A stretch of DNA of 31,861 nucleotides, from the NCBI GenBank assembly GCA_046732795.1, contig JBKPNV010000034.1, positions 1 through 31,861 on the forward strand. Reading direction: 5' to 3'. The DNA comes from Gp6-AA40 sp046732795 (lineage in GTDB: Bacteria; Acidobacteriota; Vicinamibacteria; Vicinamibacterales; UBA2999). The notes under the pieces were generated by a model. That model was given only the letters and a program-made list of their open reading frames with translations. It was not told where the DNA came from and ran no database searches. Numbering within the stretch: position 1 is the first letter of the stretch; every line of letters begins with the position of its first letter. Below, in pieces: positions 7,336-15,778 of the stretch. The translations under genes were made by a program, and so were the position numbers.

Positions 7336-9996
7336 CTACATCGCTTCAAGGGACGCGGCGACCTGTTGGAGCAGCGCGATCAGCGTCTTGACGTCTGCTC
7401 CCGCCGATCCGGCAGTCTGCAACGCAAGCACGGCCTGGTTCACCTTGGCCAGAGCAGCGAGCGCGGTCGGCGGATCGAGCTTGCCATCAGCGCCATTCTG
7501 GCTGATGTCGGCAACCGCTCCTTCGAGCGCTCGCCGCGCCCCCTCGAGCGTCCGACGGAGCGCCGGATCCGTCGTGCTGGCGATCAGTATCTTGATCTGG
7601 GCGATGATCCGATCCAGTGCCTGCTTCACTGTCAAGATCGGGACTTGTGCCTGCTCGGTGTCCGCATCCTTGTCCTTGTCGGTGACCGCGAGCGCGAGGG
7701 CGTAGGTACCGGCGTTCGCGTAGCGATGCGAGTGCCGCAACTGACCGATGACACCTCCGAACGCGTCGCTGAATGCGTCGAAGATGGTGTTGGAATCGGT
7801 CGTCCCGTCACCCCACTGGATTTTGGCCGTCTGAGTGTCGCGCTTGCCGGGATCGGTGAACGACGCGCGTACGATGACAGGCAGTCGTTGCAGGAAGAAC
7901 GGGACGTCGACTCCGAGTTGCTGGTTGAGGCTGTTGAAGATGCCCCACGGATTGATCGTGGGGGCGACATTCGTCACTTTGAGCGCGAACGTCGTGAAAC
8001 CGGTACTGTCATCAAGCGGCTGAACGGCCTTGATTGGGATTTGATAGACACTGGGACCGTCCAACTCGGTGCCTTTGAACTCCACGATCAATCCCGTTTT
8101 GGCATACTGGCCACTTCGATCGAGATCCCAGAAGATATCGGGGCGATAGCTGTAGTAGTCGCAATCGTCGTTAGTGCCGGCCTTCAAGAACTGCAGCGAG
8201 CTGACCACTCCGCCCATGTTTGACAACGGGAGAACGTCGGGTGGCACGTGGCCCAGATCGGCATCGTTTCGAGGCTCTCCCACACCAATGAGTGTCTTGG
8301 TGTGGCCACCGGGAAATGAACCGTCACCGAACGTATCGCCGTTGGCCCGGACGCTGCAGCGCGGCGGCGCGAACCAGCGCCAGGAGTCCGCTTCGTCATT
8401 GAATCCCAGGTGCAGGTCGAGCGGTGACCCTTCGAAATTGCGAAAATCGTGGAAGTCATCTTTGTTCCAGTCGAGAAAATCAGCGACGAGAGAGCGGCCG
8501 CCGAAATTCGTCTCGTCGAACAGTTGGATGAATGCCTTCGTCGCCGGCGTCTGTCCCTGCCCGGCAAGGAAAGTGTCGCTTCCTTCTGGGATGGAGTAAG
8601 GCCCCAGGAACCTTGCGCCGGGCAAGAACGTCGGACTGCCAGGGCGCGCCATATCGATATGCCGCCACTCTCCCATCCTGACCGTCGCACCTGCCCCGCT
8701 GTTCTGGTGTTCGCTTGCGTAGAAGAGCAACTCCAGGCTTGGACTGATATAGAAGGTCGATGCTGCGGCGAAGTTGGCCGTGTCCTCCCCAGGCACAGCC
8801 GCAGTGCTGCCAACGGATCGCAATCCCGGCTCGAGGTTCGGATCGGAAACCTTCTTCTGGTTGGACACGAACTTCAATCGGATGTCACAGCCCGGCGCGT
8901 GGCAGCCGACGAAATCGATCCGATACAGATCCAGCATGTCGTCCCCGATCCTGATGGGATCGACGATATTGATTCCACCACGCGCGCCCGCGAAATAGAG
9001 CGTCCCGTTGATGTCGTTCTGGCGCAGGAACTGGAACATCTGGTGTTCCCTGCCTTTCGCGGTGGGCCAGGACTCACCGAGGTAGGCCTTGTCAGTGGCA
9101 TCGTTCGAGTCCCACGTATCCCACGGCACAAAGCCGAGACCGGGTTTGGTGAGGTCCGTGCACCCACCTGCGCAACCCTCGGTCGGTAGCGACTCGAAAA
9201 AATAGATCTTCTCGTTGAACACGTCGCCCGCCTTGGCACCGGTAATCGCCAGGAGGTACCGGCCGTTCGCCTGCGGCGCGATCGCGATGATGCCGCCGTT
9301 GATTGCAGGATCAAGCGGCAGGAAGCGGTTCAGCAGCCGCGGATTCTCAGGGTCTTCGGCGTTGATGAACAGGACCTGCATCTTCTGGGTCTCGTCACCG
9401 AGCGGCGTGTCGACGCCAAGGACGAGAATCTCACCCACGGTCTGCATGCTTTCGGGATGCCCGTAGTGCGGCCATCCACCGGTCCCGTCGAAGTCGATGT
9501 GTTTGACGGCCACGTCGAGCAGGCAATGAGGATATTCGGCAACACACTCGGGGTCCGAGGGCGTATCGGTGAAATCGCGCCCTCTGAGCAGCCGGTTGCT
9601 TCTCAGGCGCTCACCCTGTTTCTCTCGGGAGCCCATGCGCACGACCACGAGGTTTCCTGGCTCATGGGGGCCGGTACACACAATCGGTATTCCCGCGTTG
9701 AGACCACTCCGGCTGAAGAAGAAATAAGGCGTACCATCAGCGGCATCGACACGGGCGATGCCTTCGTAGTGCCTGCACAGCGACGGGTCAGGCATCGTCT
9801 CGTCCTGTCCATACTTGCCAATGTCCCATCCCATTGGATCTGGCCTGACGCTCAGCGCGTTGAACTGGCCGACGACGTCGGGCAGAAAGCGGACGTCGGT
9901 GCGCGGCTGTGCGGCGGACTCCGCCGCGCTGGCCACGATCGCGACTGCGATGCAACACATATGTGCCAGGTACCCGATGAATGTTCTGCGTTTCAT
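7336..9996 (-). CDS. Large secreted protein with beta/gamma-crystallin-like and PKD-like regions
   Basis: An 886-residue protein from the ATG at 9996, which has an AGAGAGGG ribosome site about 8 nt upstream; the frame extends to 10320 but that part is non-coding. The N-terminus (MKRRTFIGYLAHMCCIAVAI, cleavage near SAAQ) is a signal peptide. Residues about 30-480 are unrecognised and have many Cys in C-x4-C-type pairs (CAGGC, CHAPGC). Residues about 490-605 resemble two Greek-key motifs of beta/gamma-crystallins: FIQLFDETNFGGRS, FNDEADSWRWF and NMGGVVSSLQF, the last two near the calcium-binding pattern N/D-N/D-x-x-S. Residues about 705-790 match a PKD-type beta sandwich (IQWGDGT, HRYANAGTYALALAVTD). 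The last 95 residues are predicted helical. A terminator follows. Extracellular binding or structural function is inference; no catalytic motif was seen. Confidence 0.8.
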   Translation of the reverse strand: MKRRTFIGYLAHMCCIAVAIVASAAESAAQPRTDVRFLPDVVGQFNALSVRPDPMGWDIGKYGQDETMPDPSLCRHYEGIARVDAADGTPYFFFSRSGLNAGIPIVCTGPHEPGNLVVVRMGSREKQGERLRSNRLLRGRDFTDTPSDPECVAEYPHCLLDVAVKHIDFDGTGGWPHYGHPESMQTVGEILVLGVDTPLGDETQKMQVLFINAEDPENPRLLNRFLPLDPAINGGIIAIAPQANGRYLLAITGAKAGDVFNEKIYFFESLPTEGCAGGCTDLTKPGLGFVPWDTWDSNDATDKAYLGESWPTAKGREHQMFQFLRQNDINGTLYFAGARGGINIVDPIRIGDDMLDLYRIDFVGCHAPGCDIRLKFVSNQKKVSDPNLEPGLRSVGSTAAVPGEDTANFAAASTFYISPSLELLFYASEHQNSGAGATVRMGEWRHIDMARPGSPTFLPGARFLGPYSIPEGSDTFLAGQGQTPATKAFIQLFDETNFGGRSLVADFLDWNKDDFHDFRNFEGSPLDLHLGFNDEADSWRWFAPPRCSVRANGDTFGDGSFPGGHTKTLIGVGEPRNDADLGHVPPDVLPLSNMGGVVSSLQFLKAGTNDDCDYYSYRPDIFWDLDRSGQYAKTGLIVEFKGTELDGPSVYQIPIKAVQPLDDSTGFTTFALKVTNVAPTINPWGIFNSLNQQLGVDVPFFLQRLPVIVRASFTDPGKRDTQTAKIQWGDGTTDSNTIFDAFSDAFGGVIGQLRHSHRYANAGTYALALAVTDKDKDADTEQAQVPILTVKQALDRIIAQIKILIASTTDPALRRTLEGARRALEGAVADISQNGADGKLDPPTALAALAKVNQAVLALQTAGSAGADVKTLIALLQQVAASLEAM

Positions 9997-10174
9997 GACA
10001 AGCCCTCTCTTCGATCGTTTGCGAGCACGACACCTGGTGCAGGTCTGCACATGCAGGTCTTCGAACCGCCGTGAGCGGCTCGATGTGTCTTCACTGACTA
10101 GATCGAGAACCAACCCGGAAACCTGACACCTGCTAGAGAGTGGTTGAAGACTGCGGAGGGGTGGCGAGTGCTGC

Positions 10175-10229
10175 GGACCAGAGTGGACTTGTGTGTGGAC
10201 CTTGGCCCACAGAACGGACCAAGGACCAA
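10175..10229. repeat. Degenerate GGACCAA heptad repeat cluster, downstream copy
   Basis: Two perfect tandem heptads GGACCAA (10216-10222 and 10223-10229) with related units GGACCAG (10175), GGACTTG (10185) and GGACCTTGG (10197). GGACCTTGGCCC (10197-10208) can pair with GGACCAAGGACC (10216-10227) in 10 of 12 positions, giving a hairpin with a 7-nt loop. It lies just after the stop codon of the DUF3455 gene. It could act as a transcription-end structure or be a mobile intergenic repeat. A second cluster lies on the other side of the same gene. Confidence 0.65.
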
Positions 10230-10250
10230 GCACAAAAAACGACAGACCGA

Positions 10251-10829
10251 TTACCGGTAGAAATAGTAATCGGCTTCGTAGTCGACCATCTTCCTGGTAT
10301 TCACCATCTGCGGCGTGCATTCAGATGCGGGCGGCTTCACTCCGCCGGCAGTGTTCACTCGCTGGATATACTTCGTTCCCGCCAGCTTGCTGCCGCCGTT
10401 TGGCCCGACTTGGCTTCCGCTCACTTCAAGTAACAGCCACTCGATGGCACCCGGTGCGACGTAGGTCGAGTCCAACGAACCGTTGAGCCGCGTGGCCCAG
10501 ACCCCGCTCGTGTCGCGCGAGTGCTGCCACATGGCGTGGATCGCATCGCCCCGCTCCGGATTCTTGCTGTGGAAATGCGTGAGTACCTGCTCGCCAGCGT
10601 CATCGAACGCGGTTGCCTGCGGCCCGATGAACACCCAGTCCCCGCTCGCCACGCAGATGTAGTTCTGGGTGCCGACCGCGTGCGCGACGAAAAACGGGTT
10701 CCATCCCGCCTCCATTCCAAGGCCGTCCGGCACCGCTGGCGGAGTGAGTTTGTCGGAGCTCGCCTGCGCGGCAACGGTGAGTGCGATGGTCATCGCCGCG
10801 ATCAGCGCGTGTGTCTTGGTTGACGTCAT
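10251..10829 (-). CDS. Secreted DUF3455 domain protein
   Basis: A 192-residue protein from the ATG at 10829, chosen for its GAGGAGA ribosome site about 7 nt upstream and the following signal peptide (MTSTKTHALIAAMTIALTVA, cleavage near AQA). The mature part fits the DUF3455 pattern: a start PPAVPDGLGMEAGW, a central NYICVASGDWVFIGPQA followed by AxFDDAGEQVLTHF, and a segment on comparing a substance or sample (SGVWATRLNGS). DUF3455 proteins are small secreted bacterial proteins of unknown function that also occur in fungi. The gene stands alone between two heptad-repeat clusters and downstream of the kinase gene on the same strand, with a gap of about 185 nt. Confidence 0.85.
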   Translation of the reverse strand: MTSTKTHALIAAMTIALTVAAQASSDKLTPPAVPDGLGMEAGWNPFFVAHAVGTQNYICVASGDWVFIGPQATAFDDAGEQVLTHFHSKNPERGDAIHAMWQHSRDTSGVWATRLNGSLDSTYVAPGAIEWLLLEVSGSQVGPNGGSKLAGTKYIQRVNTAGGVKPPASECTPQMVNTRKMVDYEADYYFYR

Positions 10830-10902
10830 GAATGCTCTCCTCTTCTCTGAAATCGACCTGCTGACAAGAAGATCGAAACTGCAAGACGGAAAGCGACACA
10901 CT

Positions 10903-10992
10903 CCAAGGTCCTCTTGTCCTCGGCCGCGCCACAACGGGACCAAGAACAGGGCCAAGGACGGACTGGGCACTCCGACCCAGGGACCAAGGACC
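10903..10992. repeat. Degenerate GGACCAA heptad repeat cluster, upstream copy
   Basis: The segment between the kinase stop and the DUF3455 start carries repeated variants of GGACCAA in both orientations: CCAAGGTCC (10903-10911), GGGACCAAG (10936-10944), GGCCAAGGAC (10950-10959) and GGGACCAAGGACC (10980-10992). Read on the minus strand, GGTCCTTGG near 10992 is partly complementary to the region 10904-10923, so a long imperfect hairpin is possible. The same motif occurs in the cluster at 10175-10229, so both clusters follow a stop codon of a minus-strand gene. Confidence 0.6.
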
Positions 10993-11014
10993 TCGTACGT
11001 CGTTCTGGAACGCC

Positions 11015-13654
11015 CTAGGAGGCGAGCTGCGCGCGATAGATTGCGGCTTGATCGCGCTTCCCCCAGGCGATGTAGAGCTCGACCAGGCGTGCGATTGTTT
11101 TTGTGATGTCGACTTGCGGGGGCTGAGGGAGCGCTTCGAGATCACGCCGCGCAGCAAGCAGCACCTTCTCAGCTTCGCCGTACCGCCGCAGCGCAACAAG
11201 GGAGGCGCCGAGCACGCTCTCGGTAGCGCCGATACTCCAGTCGTCTTGCGGGAACGTGCGTCGACGGCTCGGCACGATGCCGGGCGCACGCGCGCGGATG
11301 CGCAGACCTTCGCGAAGCAGCTTCTCCGCCGCTGGCGCATCGCCGCGCGCCAGATGCGCCGACGCGAGATTGATCGTGTAGATCGCGACCAGCTGATGAT
11401 CGTTGCCCATCACGGCATAGGCAATGGCCACTGCCTCGTCCAGCGCTGCTATGGCTTCGTCATAGCGACCCTGTGCGAGGAGTATCCGTGACAAGCCGTT
11501 CTGGGTCGCAGCAACGTTCGGGTGCTTGTCGCCGAGTGCTTTCCGATGGATATTGAGCGCCTCCCGAAATAGCGATTCAGCGGACGCATAGTCGCCGCGG
11601 GCCGCTACGACGAGCGCGAGGTCGTGCAACGTCGTACCAGTGTTCGGATGATCCTCCCCGCGTATTCGCCGATTCCGCTCGAGCGAATCGCGCAGCAGCG
11701 CCTCCGCGCCCGCAAGGTCGCCATTCAGCCGCAACACCGATGCGACACCAGTGAGACTGTTTGCAATCTCCCCGTGTTCCTCCCCCAACACCTTCCGCCG
11801 GATCGCCAGCGCTTCGCGCAACAGCGGCTCGGCGCGCTGGTTGAATCCAGCGTCCTGATACAGGCGTCCCAACTCCACGAGGGTCACTGCGACGCTTTCG
11901 TGTTCCGTTCCGAGGAGCGTACGTCGCATGCTGAGCGCCTGCTCGAGCGTGCGTTGCGCGGCCACGTAGTCGCCCTTGTCGCTTTGCAGGGCGCCGAGAT
12001 CGTTGAGCGTCTGTGCGAGACTCTCATGGTCCCGCCCGAACACCTTTTCTCCGCTGACAAGCGCTTGCTGCAGGAACTGCTCCGCCTTGTCGTATACCCC
12101 ATACCGGCGATACAGCCGCCCCATGACCGTAAAGATCTCGGCCTGCGCCTCGGGCTGACTGGCGAGCTCTTTCTCCACTCGCGCCGCCCCAGCATCGAGC
12201 AGCCCCCGAATCGTCAGGCCATCCGGCGTCGCACCGTTCGAAATCGGATCGGCGCCCATCAGGAGGCCGGTCAGCGCCTCGCTCACATTCGCCGCCTTCG
12301 CCGCCTCCCGCGCCGCCCTCGCCGCCTCGCTCTGAGCCCGGTCGCGTTCGGCGGCAAGCCGGGTCGTGTGGTACACGCCGAACCCGCCAAGCAGCAGGAC
12401 AACGAAAGCGGTCGCGGCGACGCCGCGGCTGTGTCGCCTGACGAACCTCGTGACTCGATACCGCACGGTGTCGGGGCGAGCGCTGATCGGTTCGTGCCGC
12501 AGAAAGCGGCGGAGATCATCGGCGAGTGCCGTGACGGATGGATACCGCTCCTGCGCGTCCTTCTTCAGCGCCTTGGCGACGATGGTGTCGAGATCTCCGC
12601 GAAGCGTCCGCCGCAGTCTGGTCGCCGTCGTACCGCATTGCACGGCATGACGCGTGAGCACGTCCGCTGGATCGTTGCGGCCGACAACCGCGTCCGACAT
12701 GCGACGCGGCGCTACTTCCACGATCGCGCGGATGAGCGTGGCCGGCGATCGGGCGGCGACGCCGACGGGATGCTGTCCGGTAAGCAGTATGTACAACAGC
12801 ACGCCAAGCGCGTAGACGTCAGTGGCCGTGGTGACCTGCCCGTGAGCGAGCTGCTCCGGGGCAGCGAAGTCCGGAGTCAGCACCGGGCCGGCCTCTCGCG
12901 TGAGCGGGCTCACCCCGGCGCCAGCCGATGGACCCAACCGGTCGTCGGGCTCGAGCAGCTTGGCAATGCCAAAGTCCAGCAGCTTGACCTGACCGTCGAC
13001 GCTGACAAGGACATTGGCAGGCTTGATATCACGGTGCACGATCAGGTTCGCATGCGCGTGCGCCACCGCTTCCAGTACGTCGAGAAAGAGATGGATGCGT
13101 GCTTCGATCCCGAGCGTGTGCCCATCACAGTAACCGTCGATGCTCTGTCCCTCGATGTACTCGAGGACCAGATGCGGCTGCCCGGTCGGCGATACGCCTG
13201 CATCGATGAGGCGAGCAATGTGCGGGTGCGTCAACTTTGCAAGAAAATTGCCTTCCCGCCGAAATCGCTCTTCGCCCGAGCGTCCCACCAAAGCGATGTT
13301 CAGGAGCTTGACCGCCGCCTTTCCTTCGAAGCGTCCGTCGCACCGCTCGGCCAGCCATACACTGCCCATCCCGCCCTGGCCGATTGGAGAGACGAGCCGA
13401 TAGGCCCCCAGGATCTGCCCTTCGAGTGACGGCGTCTCGGCTGGACGCTCGACCAGCGGAACTGCAAGCTCGAGAAAACCGGATTCCTGCACGTCTTCAT
13501 GCTCGGCGAGGAGGTTCTCCAGGTCCTCACCGAGGGCCGAGTCGCGCGCGCGGATGGAGGCCAGCCACATGGCTCGGCGGTCGTCCGGGATTTCGAGCGC
13601 TTCGTCGAGATACGGACTCAGGGCGCGCCAGCGATCAGGACTCAGGGGCGGCAC
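11015..13654 (-). CDS. Transmembrane Ser/Thr protein kinase with TPR repeats
   Basis: An 879-residue Hanks-type kinase. The kinase domain spans about residues 85-395 with all key elements: glycine loop GQGGMG (92-97), ATP lysine K116 (AAVK), glutamate E134, catalytic HRD (207-209) in VHRDIKPANV, DFG (227-229) and APE (265-267), so it should be active. An extra N-terminal helical region (1-80) precedes it, as is usual for this group. One transmembrane helix (GVAATAFVVLLLGGFGVYHT, about 415-435) leads to a coiled segment and about eight to nine tetratricopeptide repeats with the CALxIxxxxLGxxH spacing of kinesin-light-chain-like TPRs (ALSMRRTLLGTEH, ALAIRRKVLGEEH, ALNIHRKALGDKH). The topology suggests an intracellular kinase and extracytoplasmic TPRs. 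The start overlaps the end of the sigma-factor gene by 20 bp, so the two are translationally coupled. Confidence 0.95.
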   Translation of the reverse strand: MPPLSPDRWRALSPYLDEALEIPDDRRAMWLASIRARDSALGEDLENLLAEHEDVQESGFLELAVPLVERPAETPSLEGQILGAYRLVSPIGQGGMGSVWLAERCDGRFEGKAAVKLLNIALVGRSGEERFRREGNFLAKLTHPHIARLIDAGVSPTGQPHLVLEYIEGQSIDGYCDGHTLGIEARIHLFLDVLEAVAHAHANLIVHRDIKPANVLVSVDGQVKLLDFGIAKLLEPDDRLGPSAGAGVSPLTREAGPVLTPDFAAPEQLAHGQVTTATDVYALGVLLYILLTGQHPVGVAARSPATLIRAIVEVAPRRMSDAVVGRNDPADVLTRHAVQCGTTATRLRRTLRGDLDTIVAKALKKDAQERYPSVTALADDLRRFLRHEPISARPDTVRYRVTRFVRRHSRGVAATAFVVLLLGGFGVYHTTRLAAERDRAQSEAARAAREAAKAANVSEALTGLLMGADPISNGATPDGLTIRGLLDAGAARVEKELASQPEAQAEIFTVMGRLYRRYGVYDKAEQFLQQALVSGEKVFGRDHESLAQTLNDLGALQSDKGDYVAAQRTLEQALSMRRTLLGTEHESVAVTLVELGRLYQDAGFNQRAEPLLREALAIRRKVLGEEHGEIANSLTGVASVLRLNGDLAGAEALLRDSLERNRRIRGEDHPNTGTTLHDLALVVAARGDYASAESLFREALNIHRKALGDKHPNVAATQNGLSRILLAQGRYDEAIAALDEAVAIAYAVMGNDHQLVAIYTINLASAHLARGDAPAAEKLLREGLRIRARAPGIVPSRRRTFPQDDWSIGATESVLGASLVALRRYGEAEKVLLAARRDLEALPQPPQVDITKTIARLVELYIAWGKRDQAAIYRAQLAS

Positions 13655-14225
13655 GGGGCCTCATCGGAATCGGTCGCGCGCTGGAGATGGCATGGTGCAG
13701 GTAGAGGCGGCCCTTCTCCCAGTTGCGCTGGATGGTGCGCTCCGACACGCCGCGCATGGCCGCAATCTCGGCGAACGAGAAGCCGCAAAAGAATTTCAAT
13801 TCGATGATCTCTGCGAGCTCCGGTTCGACGTCCGCAAGCTCGTCGAGGACGTCGCTGATCTTCAGCAGCGTGCGCGGATCGGGCACACCATCGGCATGAT
13901 TGGTTCCGAGCGACGTCAGATGGAACAGCCCGCCGCGCTTCTGTGATCGGTTTCGCCGGATATCGTCGATGATCAACCCGCGCATCACCCGCGCGGCGTA
14001 CGCCATGAACCTGGCGCGATCGACGAACACTGCGCCGTCGCTGCCGGAAATCTTCAGGTAAGCCTCATGTAACAGCGTCGTGACGCCGAGCCCGCCGCCG
14101 CGCTGCCGTCGATTCAACTCACGTCGCGCGAGCCGATGAAGTTCCGTATACAAGACGTCGAACAGCCCGTCGGCTGGAATCCGTTCATCGACCATAAAGG
14201 GGCGTGTCGAGAGCGTTGCACTCAT
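13635..14225 (-). CDS. ECF-type RNA polymerase sigma factor (TIGR02999-like)
   Basis: A 196-residue sigma factor starting at an ATG with a GGTGGAGA ribosome site 6-8 nt upstream. Region 2 (about residues 20-95) contains LYTELHRLARRELNRR, TTLLHEAYLKI and the RFMAYAARVMRGLIIDDIRR segment. Region 4 (about 125-185) contains the ELAEIIELKFFCGFSFAEIA and GVSERTIQRNWEKGRLYLH helix-turn-helix. These phrases are typical of the ECF subfamily found in Acidobacteria and Planctomycetes next to Ser/Thr kinase genes. There is no anti-sigma factor gene nearby; the overlapping kinase gene probably controls it by phosphorylation, as proposed for other kinase-linked ECF groups. Its target promoters are unknown. 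Confidence 0.93.
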   Translation of the reverse strand: MSATLSTRPFMVDERIPADGLFDVLYTELHRLARRELNRRQRGGGLGVTTLLHEAYLKISGSDGAVFVDRARFMAYAARVMRGLIIDDIRRNRSQKRGGLFHLTSLGTNHADGVPDPRTLLKISDVLDELADVEPELAEIIELKFFCGFSFAEIAAMRGVSERTIQRNWEKGRLYLHHAISSARPIPMRPRAAPES

Positions 14226-14365
14226 GACGTCTCCACCTGTGACTATCGTGCCGACGGACCGATCGGGTCGCTGTCGGCGCCCGCTGAATCGTCCCTCTAG
14301 TCATCAGATCGGAAACGGACAAGAGAATACGACACGCGCTCCTGTAACAGGTGCAGAGGGAGCCG

Positions 14366-14371
14366 ATTATA
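14366..14371 (-). promoter_or_regulatory. Possible -10 box for the sigma factor/kinase operon
   Basis: A perfect TATAAT on the minus strand about 140 nt upstream of the sigma factor start. No good TTGACA-like hexamer lies 16-18 nt further upstream, so the call rests on the -10 box alone. Confidence 0.3.
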
Positions 14372-14548
14372 ACGGACGAGCTTTGACGGCTCGCCACCGG
14401 GCAAACCAGCCACCCAGTTCGCGACCATTGATGCGGACCGCGATCGCCGGTTCCTTCCGCGCAGCCGCGCGTATTCTGCTTTGGCCTGGTGAAGGATCGG
14501 CATTTGAGGGTCGGCCGCTCTCCGCAACGCTGTAGAAAGGCAGCGGTC

Positions 14549-14569
14549 AGCGCTCGAAGGCCGAGCGCT
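14549..14569 (-). terminator. Hairpin after the HTH regulator gene
   Basis: A perfect 8-bp inverted repeat AGCGCTCG / CGAGCGCT with a 5-nt loop, about 21 nt downstream of the TAA at 14590-14592. There is no T run after it, so it may be a weak or factor-assisted terminator or an RNA 3' end stabiliser. Confidence 0.4.
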
Positions 14570-14589
14570 CGTTCCGAGATACGGAGGGC

Positions 14590-15579
14590 TTACGGACGGA
14601 ACTCCTCCGGATGATTCCGCAGATAGCTGAGCAGCCGGTGTCTTTTCTGCGCTCCGCGTATCCCTGCACGATCATCGAATGAGTCACTAGCCGTCTCTGA
14701 CGCGTCGGTCGGTAACAGATCGCCAACCTTCTCGAAGATCGCCGCCCAGCTTTTTTTCACCGCGGACAGCGAGACGCCGAAGTGGTCCGCAATCTCGGCG
14801 TCGGTCTTGAGTTGAACGGCATACGCCAGGAACTTGCGTTGTGAGGCCGTAAAGCCGAAACGTGGCGGCTGGTAACGGAACATCAGCGACAGGAGGCTGC
14901 TCTCCGCTTCGAGCGCCTCCTCACGCGTAATTCCAACCAGCATTCGCCGCGGCCGTGGCTCCGCACGGTTTGCGTACCACTCTTCGTACGTGCTGCGCAC
15001 GCGAAACCCGCCATTCAACGCCCACTGTCCATCGCGTTCAGCAAAACCTTCCGCGATCAACTCGGACAGATGGTAGCCACTCAGGTCGTCGAGAAAGCTG
15101 GTCAACAAGCACTGGCGGATTTCCTTCTGCGACGACTCGGGCTCGTCTTCGAACCAGTTGTGCAAGATCACGGCGACAGTAAGCCCCTCAGACCGGCTGT
15201 CTGCGATTTGACGAGCCGTCAGGACGACACCAGGCGGGCCGAACGCCGCGCAAAGTACGCGTTCAGTGAGACCCGGCGCCGGATGCTCCCGTTCGCTGCG
15301 GGCGAAACTGGGGTCGACAAATGCGGCACCGCCAACGCCGATCACGCGGAACCCTCGTCGAGGGACAGTGCGGTCGACGAGCGTGCCGATCATGGAACCC
15401 GCGGCAAGCAGAATCCGGCATGCCTTCACAGGGTCAAACGTCCGCATCTCGCACTGGTAGATCTCACGTCGGATCAGAGCCGCGGCCTCGTCGACGTTCG
15501 ACGCCGTGAGCGGTCGCGGTGTCGTGGAAGGGTGAGGGCAGGGTCCCATCTCGAATTCAATCAGCGGGCCAACCGGCAC
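14590..15579 (-). CDS. LuxR-type HTH regulator with unidentified N-terminal domain
   Basis: A 329-residue protein. The C-terminal part (about residues 245-295) has a helix-turn-helix of the LuxR/sigma-4 type: FTASQRKFLAYAVQLKTDAE, followed by IADHFGVSLSAVKKSWAAIF. The N-terminal 230 residues are not a receiver domain; segments such as RVIGVGGAAFVDPSFA and GLTVAVILHNW could belong to a ligand-binding or acyltransferase-like sensor fold, but I do not recognise the family. The GTG at 15579 has AAAAGG 3-4 nt before it; an ATG at 15549 is an alternative. It is divergent from the haloperoxidase-like gene across about 200 nt, so regulation of that gene is plausible. No partner kinase is adjacent. 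Confidence 0.75.
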   Translation of the reverse strand: MPVGPLIEFEMGPCPHPSTTPRPLTASNVDEAAALIRREIYQCEMRTFDPVKACRILLAAGSMIGTLVDRTVPRRGFRVIGVGGAAFVDPSFARSEREHPAPGLTERVLCAAFGPPGVVLTARQIADSRSEGLTVAVILHNWFEDEPESSQKEIRQCLLTSFLDDLSGYHLSELIAEGFAERDGQWALNGGFRVRSTYEEWYANRAEPRPRRMLVGITREEALEAESSLLSLMFRYQPPRFGFTASQRKFLAYAVQLKTDAEIADHFGVSLSAVKKSWAAIFEKVGDLLPTDASETASDSFDDRAGIRGAQKRHRLLSYLRNHPEEFRP

Positions 15580-15778
15580 TGACCTTTTAGATCATTGTCG
15601 CCGCATGTCGCGGCTTTTATAGTCGCGTCGCTTTACAAACTGGCGGGCCATCCTGAGCTCTGCCGCTCCATGAAAAGATGCCGGCGCGTTTCCCGCGTGT
15701 GACGGGCAGCCATGCTTGGCCGGCACGGTGCAACACACGAGCTATTTCGCATCGTCGTCAGCAACAGAGGAGTTGGAC

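Larger units (their letters stand above)
14226..14589. other. Intergenic region upstream of the sigma factor gene
   Basis: A 364-nt region between the stop of the HTH regulator and the sigma factor start. It contains a hairpin (14549-14569), a consensus -10 hexamer (14366-14371) and a short palindrome CCTGTAACAGG (14341-14351). A 76-residue minus-strand frame across it has no recognisable domain or good ribosome site and is not called. Confidence 0.5.

Noticed and set aside
7140..7349. Small minus-strand frame of 69 codons
   Set aside because: It overlaps the 3' end of the secreted-protein gene and runs through the terminator hairpin; no ribosome site.
11624..13429. Long plus-strand frame (601 codons) opposite the Ser/Thr kinase
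   Set aside because: The minus-strand kinase shows all family motifs; the plus-strand translation shows none.
14336..14351. 15-bp sequence CGCTCCTGTAACAGG shared with about 17704-17718
   Set aside because: One copy is inside a coding region, the other intergenic; a single shared 15-mer is compatible with chance in 32 kb of biased sequence.
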